This document shows positions 38,888 to 50,200 of a stretch of DNA of 60,000 nt, in pieces (position 1 is the first letter of the stretch; each line of letters begins with the position of its first letter). The position numbers were made by a program, and so were the translations under genes. The notes under the pieces were generated by a model. The model did not search any database. It had not been told where the DNA came from and saw nothing but the letters and a program-made list of their open reading frames with translations. The DNA is taken from NCBI RefSeq assembly GCF_026151205.1, contig NC_087081.1, forward strand, positions 8,057,246 to 8,117,245, given 5' to 3'. This DNA comes from Bolinopsis microptera (lineage: Eukaryota; Ctenophora; Tentaculata; Lobata; Bolinopsidae).

Positions 38888-39612
38888 AATTACCAGTGTC
38901 ACAGCGTTAATTACCAGTGTTACAGCGTTAATTACCAGTGTCACAGCGTTAATAACCAGTGTCACAGCGTTAATAACCAGTGTCACAGCGTTAATTACCA
39001 GTTCACAGCGTTAATTACCAGTGTTACAGCGTTAATTACCAGTGTCACAGCGTTAATTACCAGTGTCACAACGTTGAATACCAGTGTCACAGCGTTAATT
39101 ACCAGTGTCACAGCGCTGAATACCAGTGTCACAGTGTTAATTGCCAGTGTTACAGCGTTAATTACCAGTGTCACAGCGTTAATAACCAGTGTCACAGCGT
39201 TAATAACCAGTGTCACAGCGTTAATTACCAGTTCACAGCGTTAATTACCAGTGTTACAGCGTTAATTACCAGTGTCACAGCGTTAATTACCAGTGTCACA
39301 ACGTTGAATACCAGTGTCACAGCGTTAATTACCAGTGTCACAGCGCTGAATACCAGTGTCACAGTGTTAATTGCCAGTGTTACAGCGTTAATTACCAGTG
39401 TCACAGCGTTAATTGCCAGTGTCACAGCGTTAATTACCAGTGTCAAAGAGTTAATTACCAGCGCAAGTGTCACAGCGTTAATTACCAGTGTCACAACGTT
39501 GAATACTGCAGTGTCACAGCGTTAATTGCCAGTGTTACAGCGTTAATTACCAGTGTCACAGTGTTAATTGCCAGTGTCACAGCCTTAATTACCAGTGTTA
39601 CAGCGTTAATTG
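38888..39612. repeat. 21-bp minisatellite with 230-bp higher-order repeat
   Basis: About 34 units of gttaattaccagtgtcacag-c type. The block starting near 39001 (agttcacagcgttaattacc ...) repeats from 39231 with the same pattern of variant units, so a stretch of about 230 bp was duplicated as a whole. Open frames on both strands (VTALITS... / VTLVINA...) are by-products of a period divisible by 3. Confidence 0.95.
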
Positions 39613-39697
39613 ATCGTATAATAACCTGTCCCTGCTGATAACAATCCTGTTTCGAAACGACCCAATTTTTATTTGATATAGTCTGGGACGAAACGGA

Positions 39698-42600
39698 ATC
39701 TCGTTAGCTTTTCGTGTTAAAAGCGATTTCTCAACGGTTATCACCTCTCTAGATGATTCTTAAAACATTTGGACTTCATTGCATTTTTGAAATAAATGCA
39801 ATGAGGGCGTTTTCGGCCACACCCTTTTTCAGTGTTTCGCGGTCACTCGAATTTTTGTATTTCGGCCCAGGAAGGTCTTAAAGACTATTCCGATACACCA
39901 AAATGTGCCTAATAGCCCCATTTATTTACAACTTATGAAGCAACTTATACCTTAAAATGTTTTGTTTCGGAAATATGGCCGAAAAATGGTTTTTGGCTTG
40001 ACGCAGTTCATAATTTCCGTGATTTTTGGCATTTCCGCCTAGGAAGGTCGTAGAGACTATTCTGATACACTAAAATGTACATAATGGCCACATTTATATA
40101 CAACTTATGAAGCAACATATACCCTAAAAGGCTTATTTTCGGAAACGTGGCTGAAAAACGGATTTTTGCCTAGCGAACAATGACAGTATTCACAAATATG
40201 GGCTATTGGACTGTTAACTAGAAAGGTCTTAAAGACTCATGAGCAACATAACATTTGTCAGAAGATGTAAGATGACTCACTTTGTGTCCAGAAACACCTA
40301 CAAAAATTGGAGAATGATCTACTTTATTGGGCATCTCTCATAATGGGCAGGCCAGCAGCATACTTGTGTCTTACGAAAGGGTAATTTTTCAAAATTACGG
40401 TTTCTTTAGTAAAGGTCAAAGTAAAGGTGAAAGGGTCAGTTGCTAACAGCAAATTGTTTGCAATTGCCGACTCATGAACATCATATACTCAAAAACGTTC
40501 ACTTTAGGAGTGATTAGTAAATAAGTTTAACTACTGCATGATTTGTGAAAACTCCAACAATTTTTCATTGGCATCAATTTAGCCAAAATGTAATGACAAA
40601 AATTCAACTTTTAATTTATTCATTCCATAAAACCATGATATGTACTAAGACTCTTAGAATACCGGACCTAAAATAATTCGGCACTGGATCCGGACCCCAC
40701 TTTATAATTATAATTGACTTCACTGCCTCGACCAATATTGATCTGTAATCGCTGGATTGAGATATGTTGGCTGCAGTTTAATTTAGCTCATTTACCATAA
40801 TAGTAATACCGCAGTGGTTTGGTTCGCATAGATTTTCCCATCGTATGATAATGTGTGTCATTCCCTCGTTTTTTAATCAAGTGATTACTTATAGCTAGTT
40901 TTTTTGTTATTACAGCTGCCTCAAGATCTTATCTAGGGCACTAATACATTAGTACTAGAACATTAGAACTGTAATTCTAGAACTTCAGATTAAGATTACT
41001 TGGCTGAATGGCAGGGTTCGAGATTCGACTCTAAAACGCTCAGTTTAGGAGTGATTGGTAGATTTTACTACTGCATAACTGCATGATATGCGAAAACTCC
41101 AACTAGACAAGGATAATGCTTAATCAAAGTGTTCCTCGACTTGAACTTAAGTCTTTTAACCTACTGGAGTTTGGGCCACTGAATCGAATACGACCTGATA
41201 TTAATTTTAGGATGTCGGGAAATCCATTAAGGTTTTTATTCTTTGGTTTTTCAATTGTGCTACGAATCCGAGTTTGAGTTGATAACACCGAATTTCCTGT
41301 TTGACTCTCAAAGAGAGGAACCAAGGCTTAGGTTCCCTCTTTTTGGCTCTGAGATCCAACTTTAAGATCGGACTTCGGAGATCCTCGCGTCGGAGATCAT
41401 GTAAGTGTAACATCAGTACCGGAGATCAGACTTTTTTGCTTGATATTGGACCTATAAATCTAATTATATATTCGAAACAGCACGGGATGTAACCAAGGTT
41501 AATTTAGATAAGATATACCAGCTTTCGGGGTTGCAAGACCCCATGAAAGGCAGGCAGAGCATCCTAAATCCTCATGCTATCCTCACGTTGACCATCTAGG
41601 TCCATACCCCAGCCTCTCATTAAAAAACAGCTATTGGGCCTGATATCCGTCCCTTGTCCCGTAGTGCCCCGTAAGTAAGAGATCGTTCAGATTTTGGTCA
41701 TTTAGACCCCCTCCTCGATCTAAAATCCACTTTACCCAAAGCTGGAAAAATGTCACATGTGAAACCTAAATAGCTAAATCAGCATCTCGAGACCTTCTAT
41801 TATATAAACCCCGTGATCCTACTATAAGCTTATAACTTATTAGGCATTGCATGCCGAAATTAAGATTCACCTCAACTGGTGACATGAACCTGGTATGTTA
41901 CCTGAATACCCTCAGTCAAATCTCGAACCCTGCTAATGCTATTCTGCCAAGTAACCTTAATCTAAGGTTCTAGAATTACAGTTCTAATGTTCTAGTATAA
42001 GTGCCCATGCCCCAGATAAGATCTCGAGGCAGCTCACAGCTGTAATAACAGAAGAACTAGCCAGTCACCACTTGATTAAAAAACGAGGGAATGGCACGCA
42101 TTATCATACGATGGGAAAATCTATGCGACTGAAAAAAAGAATATGGGGTCATTCTGAAGTGGGAACCAAACCACTGCGGTATTATAGGAAATTAGCTAAA
42201 TTAAACTGCGGCCAACAGATCTCAATCCAGGGATTACAGATCAATATTGGTCGAGGCAGCGAAATCAATCATAATTATAAAGTGGGGTATTGGTCAGCGG
42301 TCAAGGAACAATCTGGCCCGGATCCAGTGCCGATTTATTTGAGGTCCGGTATTATTGGTACATATATCATGGTTTCATGGCATGAATAAATAAAAAGTTT
42401 GAAGTTGAATTTTGGTCAACACATTTTATTTAAGTTGGTGCCAAGGAAAAATTTTTGGAGTTGTCACAAATCATGTAGTAGTTATTTACTAATGACTCCT
42501 AAAGTGAGCGTTTTTGGGTATATGATGTGCATGAGTCGGCAATTGGGAACAATTTGCTGTTAGCAGCCGATCCTTTGACCTTAAGAAACCGTAATTTTAA

Positions 42601-43380
42601 AAATTGCCCTTTCGTAAGACACAAATATGCTGCTGTCCTGGCCTTGTAGGTTTACAACCTACCAGGACGCGCGCCGAGTTGGACTCGTCAATATGGAACA
42701 GATATTTTACGAGTATCACCCGTTAATCCTGGCCCATTAAGAGAGATGCCCAATAAAGTAGACCATTCTCCAATTTTTGTAGGTGTTTCTGGACACAAAG
42801 TGAGTCATCTTACATCTTGTGACAAATGTTATGTTGCTCATGAGTCTTTAAGACCTTTCTAGTTAACAGCCCAATAGCCTATTTGTGAATACTGTCATTG
42901 TTCGCTCGGCAAAAATTCGTTTTTCAGCCACATTTCCGAAAGTAAGCCTTTTAGGGTATATGTTGCTTCATAAGTTGTATATAAATGTGGCCATTATGTA
43001 CATTTTAGTGTATCAGAATAGTCTCTACGACCTTCCTAGACGGAAATGCCAAAAATCACGGAAATTATGAACTGCGTCAAGCCAAAAACCATTTTTCGGC
43101 CATATTTCCGAAACGAAGCATTTTAAGGTATATGTTGCTTCATAAGTTGTAAATAAATGGGGCTATTAGGCACATTTTGGTGTATCGGAATAGTCTTTAA
43201 GACCTTCCTGAGCCGAAATACAAAAATTCGAGTGACCGCGAAACACTGAAAAAGGGTGTGGCCGAAAACGCCCTCATTGCATTTATTTCAAAAATGCAAT
43301 GAAGTCCAAATGTTTTAAGAATCATCTAGAGAGGTGATAACCGTTGAGAAATCGCTTTTAACACGAAAAGCTAACGAGAT
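39698..43380. mobile_element. 3.7-kb foldback element with arms of about 1.3-1.4 kb
   Basis: The ends atctcgttagcttttcgtgt and acacgaaaagctaacgagat are inverted. The arms continue to about 41030 and from about 41930, for example through cctcattgcatttatttcaa and gaggcagctcacagctgtaa. Identity is high but with indels. The central 0.9 kb has no transposase pattern. No target duplication was found. It has been inserted into the tandem gene-fragment cluster. Confidence 0.9.
42636..42740. mobile_element. insertion of about 95 bp in the right foldback arm
   Basis: The left arm lacks this stretch (tgtaggtttacaacctaccaggacgcgcg ... shortened here to its start tgtaggtttacaacctacca). tcctggcc lies at both edges and may be an 8-bp target duplication. 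A relative lies at 52603-52665 (gttgtaggcttaaaacctac ... gacgcgcgagtatcacgcgt). Confidence 0.6.
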
Positions 43381-45272
43381 AGCCTTTTAGAACGGTTGGG
43401 ATCCGACTAATAATCAGTGTGCTCAAGATTCACCATGAAGATTTGAAAAAGTTGGATTCTAAGAAATGTTGGATCATGAGCAGTTTAATTTGAGATGACC
43501 TTCGTTGGTTAGTATTCGAATATTCATGTTTAAGGGTGTCATTACCTGCTTACCAGGCCTGCTTCTTTGTCTTCCCTAAGTACCTAGTGTGGACGAAGGA
43601 ACAGCTATATTTTGCTGTGTCTGTTTGATACATCAGGTCCGACTATAACAATTCACCTGCAAATGTCCATGTTAAGAGTGACATTAATTACCCTACCCTG
43701 CATTGTTGAGAAATAATAAAATTAAAATTTCGTGTCTCCTCTCAGCAAAGCTCATGTAAATTCAAAATCAAAGATTAGCTAAGATTAAGATACTTAATGC
43801 TAACGCAACCCCTTTGCATGCTGGTGCCGCATCAAATGTAAATTCCTATCCTGGGAATTTGATATTGATTGTAATACAAACTAAGAAAAGCAGATGTCCC
43901 CTTAACATTAAATCTCCAATGACACAAGGCTAGTTGCCAGTTTCATGATACGCACAATCATTTGATGACCAAATATTGATCACACGATACAATATTAGAT
44001 GATATTCACGATTGGGATCAAATATTGTGTATATTATCTACAACTTACACTAGTTAAGCTTGTTGTCATCGAGAGATAATATCCTGATCTTCTTTAATAT
44101 GACGAGGGTTGCTAATAACTTATCAAGCTACGAGAAATCTCGTCTGCTTTTGTAGCAGTGGACTTCAGAACCTGTGATAGAGAAAATTGTTGTGAATTTT
44201 GCTCGAACATGTGGAAAAATTGCTGATATCAAGCAAAAACCCAGGCAAACTTTAAAATATCGTAAGTAACTTTAAGATACTGTTATAATGGGCTGGGCTA
44301 AACATGAATTCCTTCAATCATTATCTTTTGTTCAATAATCTTTTGTTCAATAATCCGTTAACTTACGTTTAAATGCTCAAAACTTGGTCGTAATCCAGGA
44401 TCACAGATTTTCACACAGCGCCGTGTTTCAGGATATTCAGGGGTGTAGAAATGATTTTCCTCGTGCACTGTGCAACTCAGCCATTATTTCAAAAATTTCA
44501 TGTCATACCTTGAAAAAAGTTTAATGTGCAGGCATTATAAAATTTTGTGCAGTTAAGAATCTGGCGTAAGATTCAGTATGGCAGGATGACTTAAAAATGC
44601 AATTTGTTGTGCCAACTTCGGAGTTTTGGTACGAAGTTCTAGAAAGTTTTGAATTATACTAATTATAGTAGTTGATCTCGAAAATGCAGTGCAAGCAGAG
44701 TGAACCTGAAACACATTTGGGGGGGGGGGCAGCTTCCTTCTCCCTGAAGAAATTGGTTTATTGGCAATAAATTCGGCTATATGTATCTTGGAGAGAATTC
44801 AAATATGTTATACACTATTAAAATATGTTTCTGAATGATAATCAACGATTTACGTCTAAAAGATACTTTTTAAAGATCTCAAGAAGTAAGAAAACAAGTT
44901 CTCAGGTGACTTACTTTGTGGATTCTGGTGACTCCAAGATTTTAGTCTCGTGTCTTCGTGCATTCTGGACTTCAGTGGTCTGGTACTACAGGGATCATCT
45001 AACTGCTTCTCAGTTGATTAGGTAATAGCTTTCTTCATGCCCTCGTCTATTTATAGAGTTATAGTTATCCTGCAAAACAGATCAATTGAAATAATGATCT
45101 TCAGCCATTTTATCTTGACACGTGAAAATATGGTTTATTTAATGGATAAATTCAATTGGAATACATAAATAATTGAACAACTAGCCCTCAAAACCATAGT
45201 AGATCAGAAAAGTGTATTGTTTGTGTGAGCAGATCAGTATTTATAAATAATGTTGATAATTTAAGAACATAC

Positions 45273-45348
45273 CAAACCAAGAGCTCAGTTGAGTTCCGTC
45301 TGAAGGGGTCTGACTCAGTACTGTCCGTTTTGATAGAGTGGGCTCTGA
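45273..45348 (-). CDS. exon piece 1 of the cluster, copy B
   Basis: A 76-base exon reading RAHSIKTDSTESDPFRRNST then ELLV between ttgcag and GTATGT. It is the counterpart of 38770-38845. The next exon in this copy (44915-45069) has stops, so this copy is probably dead. Confidence 0.45.
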
Positions 45349-45355
45349 CTGCAAC

Positions 45356-46316
45356 GATGTAATTAAGCTAAAATTTGACATATTATTGGGTTGTGACTTT
45401 GTGATAAGGAGAGATTTCAGATTTGAAGCGAAAAATAACTATACCTAGGATATTTGCCTTGCTAAAATAACACAGATATTTAGCAGATTTACCAACACAA
45501 AATGAGTTTCAAACCTGAGAGATAGTTCTAAGCAGGTTAAGTTATTTTCGTTTAACTGTGGGGATGAGAACAAAACATTAAACAAAAACAATTGATAGAA
45601 ATTATCAATGTTTATAATTGATCAGTATGTGAATGTAATCTCAGTTTAAACATGTGTGGTTATTTGTCCGCTTTTATAGCTTTATAGACAAGAGAGAGAG
45701 AGAGAGCTTTGACTTTAATGATGCGTTTAAACTGAAATATAAAGTGTAGCTTCTTAATCCAACAATAATGCTGCACTAAAACAATAAAACGTTTCACGAC
45801 TAAATATGCAGATTGTTTTTCGAAAACTGTAATTAAATAGCTGAAGGATTCAACTCAGCTGCAATATCCAAATATAAAATCTTAAATTAAACTGTGAGAA
45901 AACCTGGTTGGAAGCTGATTGAGATCCATTATTTATCGCCATCTGTTAATCTTTAAGTCTTGATAAAATGGGTATTTTCGGTCTGAAATATAAGAATATA
46001 ATAAATGCAATTGATCGATATCATGGTCACCCTATAAATAAATTATAAATTACTATTATTTTTCTATATTTTATGTAAAATTTGATTTCGATATGTTATA
46101 TATATTTCGAGCTATCATATGAAAACGTGCAACTTATAAATTAAGTTATCTCTTTTTTTTTGTTAATTTGCCAATTAGGAGTTGGGTTCCTGCAATGAGG
46201 TGCAATCATGACTTCACTTACTTTTACTAATTTCGGCGATCCTCGGTAGAAATTTCTTTGATATCTTCCGCAAAACTTTACGGTTGAGTATAGTTGTTCG
46301 TTTAAAACTTACCTGA
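45356..46316. other. no gene supported
   Basis: AT-rich unique sequence with a short AG microsatellite at about 45690-45706. No ORF or repeat I can define. Confidence 0.45.
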
Positions 46317-46395
46317 GGACCCCAGGCTATTATGTTCATTAACATATATAGATTTGGCGGAATGACAGGCTGAGCGCGGCCCAGTAATTTAAAAC
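46317..46395. repeat. short dispersed repeat shared with the integrin intron
   Basis: gaccccaggctattatgttc ... ggcggaatgacaggctgagcgcggcccagtaa (quoted in part) resembles 2145-2240 (gggactccaggctaatagtt ... ggcggaatgag ... gcgccgcccagtaa). A small transposon or SINE-like piece. Confidence 0.5.
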
Positions 46396-46803
46396 CAGCG
46401 TACTTATAGTTCATAATAAATTCTACAGTGTTCATCCTACTGGCTTTATATAGGGAAACAAAAGATATCTTAGTTAAAAATTATTATATTTGGTTATAAC
46501 TCCGAGATCATATCATGTCCAAGTTTGCAGTGCGCGCGGGGTGCAATGTGTATGGATATTGGATACGCACAAAGTTTGCTCTGCAACCGAAAGTTTTAAA
46601 CATCCTGAAATAAAGACGGTTGGTTAGGGTTATCATATGATAAAAATTAAAACTTTTTTAAATTACTCTAATGAATCAGTTGTGGGATATAAAGAAACTT
46701 AAAAAGCTTTATGGTGTGTTTTCACACATATTTTACTCGAATGTACACCGTGAACATATCCTACCTGCCAATATATAGTAAGTTGTATAATAAGTTGTCT
46801 CAC

Positions 46804-47232
46804 CTTGTCTCCTGATTATCACTATCTCCCTCACAGGAAAGCGACCAGATGGAATCTTTTCTAGTTTTACCTTATCTCCGTATTTGCAGCGGTATTGAGA
46901 TGATAGGTTATCAGGTGCTGCTCCCTCTGTGTACACTGTGAGGATGAACCTGCTACAATAGGTACCTTCACAGGTACTACAGTCTCTAATAGAGCAGGTC
47001 CAGGTGTAGAGAGGACCATTAGTACTAAGCCACATCACTTGTTCCACACAGTGAACCTGGTCTAGTGTTACCTTTAGCCAGCTTTTACCGTCAGAACCAG
47101 GTTCTGTGTAGGAGTGAGTGTTCAGGTCAAGGTCTATAGTTTGGTGAGCACCATACCTCTCCATATCATTACTCGAGCGGGAGTGTTCGGCAATGAGTGG
47201 GACTATTTCACCGGCCAGTCTTTCTCTCTTAG
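46804..47232 (-). CDS. lectin-like domain exon of the paralogue
   Basis: Open for 142 codons between ttgcag and CAAG|GTGAGA. All eight or so cysteines of the sister domain are kept, as is the AxDLDLxTxSYT motif (with T for A). Conservation of frame and cysteines suggests the duplicate was kept under selection for some time. Confidence 0.78.
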
Positions 47233-50200
47233 CTGCAATAACACGTATTACCTATACAGTACTTTTATAATATGCAACTAACGATATTTTTAACTGGCTA
47301 CCGTACGAACACTAAAGTTGATGTTACAAAACAGTTTTAATAATTTCAATTATTATATTGCAAATAATTTGAGCTAGCCTGATGGTATTCAGAGAGCATT
47401 AATGTAATGTGCTTCGAGCTGGTCACAAGTCCAAACGCCATCAATTCATTTTCATTTTAATAACCCTATGTAGTTATTGACTACTGATGCCCCACGAAAA
47501 ACCTCACCGAACCTCCACGCGGTGTGGGGTGGGTGGCTCGAACGGGAGGTGCATGGGTGTTTCTAACCTATGCAAAGGAAGGGACTAGCCATCTCTACAA
47601 CAAGGAAAGGCTCTAATAGCCTCTATTAACCTTAGAACCGCAGCATAACAGCTTCCCACAGGCAAATAACACCTTCTGCAGGAAACTAACACGCTCACAG
47701 GCCCCCACATGACGTGTAACCCCAGGATTTGGTTTTCGATCGGACACTGAAAACAACGATAGAGGAGCGGTCTACACGCTCACAAGCTACCACGTCTCGT
47801 GTAACCCCAGGATTTGACACGTTCACAGGCTACCATGTCTCGTGTAACCCCAGGATTTGGTTTTGGATCGCACACTCAAAACAACGATAGAGGAGCGGTC
47901 TACACGTTCACAGACTACCACGTCTCGTGTATCCCCAGGATTTAACACGCTCACAGGCTACCAAGTCTCGTGTAACCTTAGGATTTAACACGCTCACAGG
48001 CTACCACGTCTCGTGTAACCCTAGGACTCTAACACTTAACAGACTCTAACACGCTCACAGGCTTCCACGTCTCGTGTACCCTAGGATTTGGTTTTGGATC
48101 GGACACTCAAAACAACGATAGAGGAGCGGTCTACACGTTCACAGACTACCACGTCTCGTGTAACCCCAGGATTTAACACGCTCACAGGCTACCATGCCTC
48201 GTGTACCCTAGGATTTTGTTTTGGATCGGACACTCAAAACAACGATAGAGGAGCGGTCTACACGCTCACAGACTACCACGTCTCGTGTAACCCCAGGATT
48301 TAACACGCTCACAGGCTACCAAGTCTCGTGTAACCTTAGGATTTAACACGCTCACAGGCTACCACGTCTCGTGTAACCCTAGGACTCTAACACTTAACAG
48401 ACTCTAACACGCTCACAGGCTTCCACGTCTCGTGTACCCTAGGATTTGGTTTTGGATCGGACACTCAAAACAACGATAGAGGAGCGGTCTACACGCTCAC
48501 AGGCTACCATGTCTCGTGTAACCCCAGGATTTTACACGTTCAAAGGCTACCACGCCTCGTGTACCCTAGGATTTGGTTTTGGATCGGACACTCAAAACAA
48601 CGATAGAGGAGCGGTCTACACGCTCACAGGCTACCATGTCTCGTGGAACCCTAGGATTTAACACGCTCACAGGCTACGACGTCTCGTGTAGCCCTAGGAC
48701 TCTAACACTTAACAGACTCTAACACGCTCACAGGCTTCCACGTCTCGTGTACCCTAGGATTTGGTTTTTGGATCGGACACTCAAAACAACGACATAGGAG
48801 TGGTCTACAGTTACAGGAACATTGCATACTCCTACGAGTTGCATGTAGCAGGCCATGACCGTCCCTGGAAGTCCCTGTCTCCTCATTGTTAACCCGTAAG
48901 GGGTTGCACCAGGGGCGGTGGTAACAGAACTTCAAGACTCTCCGAGTCTGTTGTCGATATCTATGTATAATATAATCATAATTCATACGGAGGAGCCCTA
49001 CTCAAATCAGATCACAAGCCTGTAGTCGCTCGCGTCACACTCCACCAGAAGTACCTTGTCCATAAGAAGCACAAGACGTCCAGAAAGCTTGATCTCAAGA
49101 AACTACAAGATCATGGAGTTAAGAAGAAGATGCTGAGTACGTTTGAGAAGAAAGTAAGAATGAGACCCAAGACAGGCAACCCCAACGATGACCTCAACAA
49201 CCTGATAACAGATGCCTATAACACTGCTGACGAGGTGCTAGGAACTATACCTCCAAAAAAGCACAAATCCTTCAGTACTGATCCTGAGATCGCTGAACTG
49301 TCACTTGAACGCAAGCAGCTGATGATTGCGAATATGCAGAACAAATTCCCGACCAACAGGAAGCATGTCAAGACCAACATCAACCAGCTAAGACGTAAGA
49401 TCACAAAGAGACTCAGAGATATCAACAACCGCAGTGCTGACACACTCGTCGAAGAGATAAACAACACAGATGACGCCCGGAGATACTTTGGAGCCTCTAA
49501 GATACTCGCCAAAGGATATGTTAGACCAGCTCTAACCGTCCACAACTCTGCTGGGAATATCGCAGGTACTAATGAGGAGAAAGCGAGGATTATTAAGGAG
49601 TACTTTGAAGCTGAGTTCAACGACGCTGATGAGCCTACCCTTCCTGCCTTCCTTGACCCCCCATCTAGCCTTAACAGTCCCATCACCGTTACAGAGATAG
49701 AGAGAGCCATCAGTAAACTCAAGTCTGGTAAAGCAGTGGGTATTGATAAAGTTCCAGGCGAGGTCATGAAAGCCCTGAACAACCCCCTCCTTCATGAAGA
49801 GCTAGCTAAAGTGTTCAACGAGTCTTTCGAGAAAAACATTCACATCGAAGCAATAGGAGCAGGCATCCTCACACCACTGGCTAAGCCTGGTAAAACTCGT
49901 GGCCCAGTTAAGTCGATACGACCATTGACCCTGCTGAATGTTTCTAGAAAGATCCTGTCACTGATAGTGCTAAACAGAATAGAGAGAGCTGTGGACAACT
50001 TCACCGGACCGTTCCAAGCTGCCTACAAAGCTGGCAGGAGCTGTGCCGACCTAGTTTGGGCACAGAGCATGCTCATATCTGTAGTAATGAAGAAGAAGTT
50101 TGAATGGAACAAAGTGAGTATCGACATGTCAGCTGCCTTCAATACCATCCGCAGAGGTACAACAATCAGACTACTAGAAGCTGCAGGATGCTCCAGAGAC

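Larger units (their letters stand above)
34960..45350 (-). pseudogene. tandem cluster of degenerate copies of an unknown gene
   Basis: At least four module copies repeat the same minus-strand exon-like pieces. Piece 1 (RALHFITTDNEPDFIRRNST type) is at 38770-38845 and 45273-45348. Piece 2 (ending DYNFAVTRIHK or relatives) is at 38356-38501 and 44915-45069. Piece 3 (VHSFKSRREFLELISNPRHE type) is near 35335-35480, 36830-36925, 37920-38030 and 44060-44165. Piece 4 (NDPNVSYRHRKKELI type) is at 35035-35131, with broken copies near 36430, 37510 and 43600. Several copies have in-frame stops or shifts. The protein family is not recognised. A 3.7-kb foldback element interrupts the cluster. Confidence 0.55.

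Noticed and set aside
38852-39525. Open frames VTALITS.../VTLVINA... on both strands
   Set aside because: They come from a 21-bp tandem repeat, whose period keeps any stop-free frame open. There is no start context or homology.
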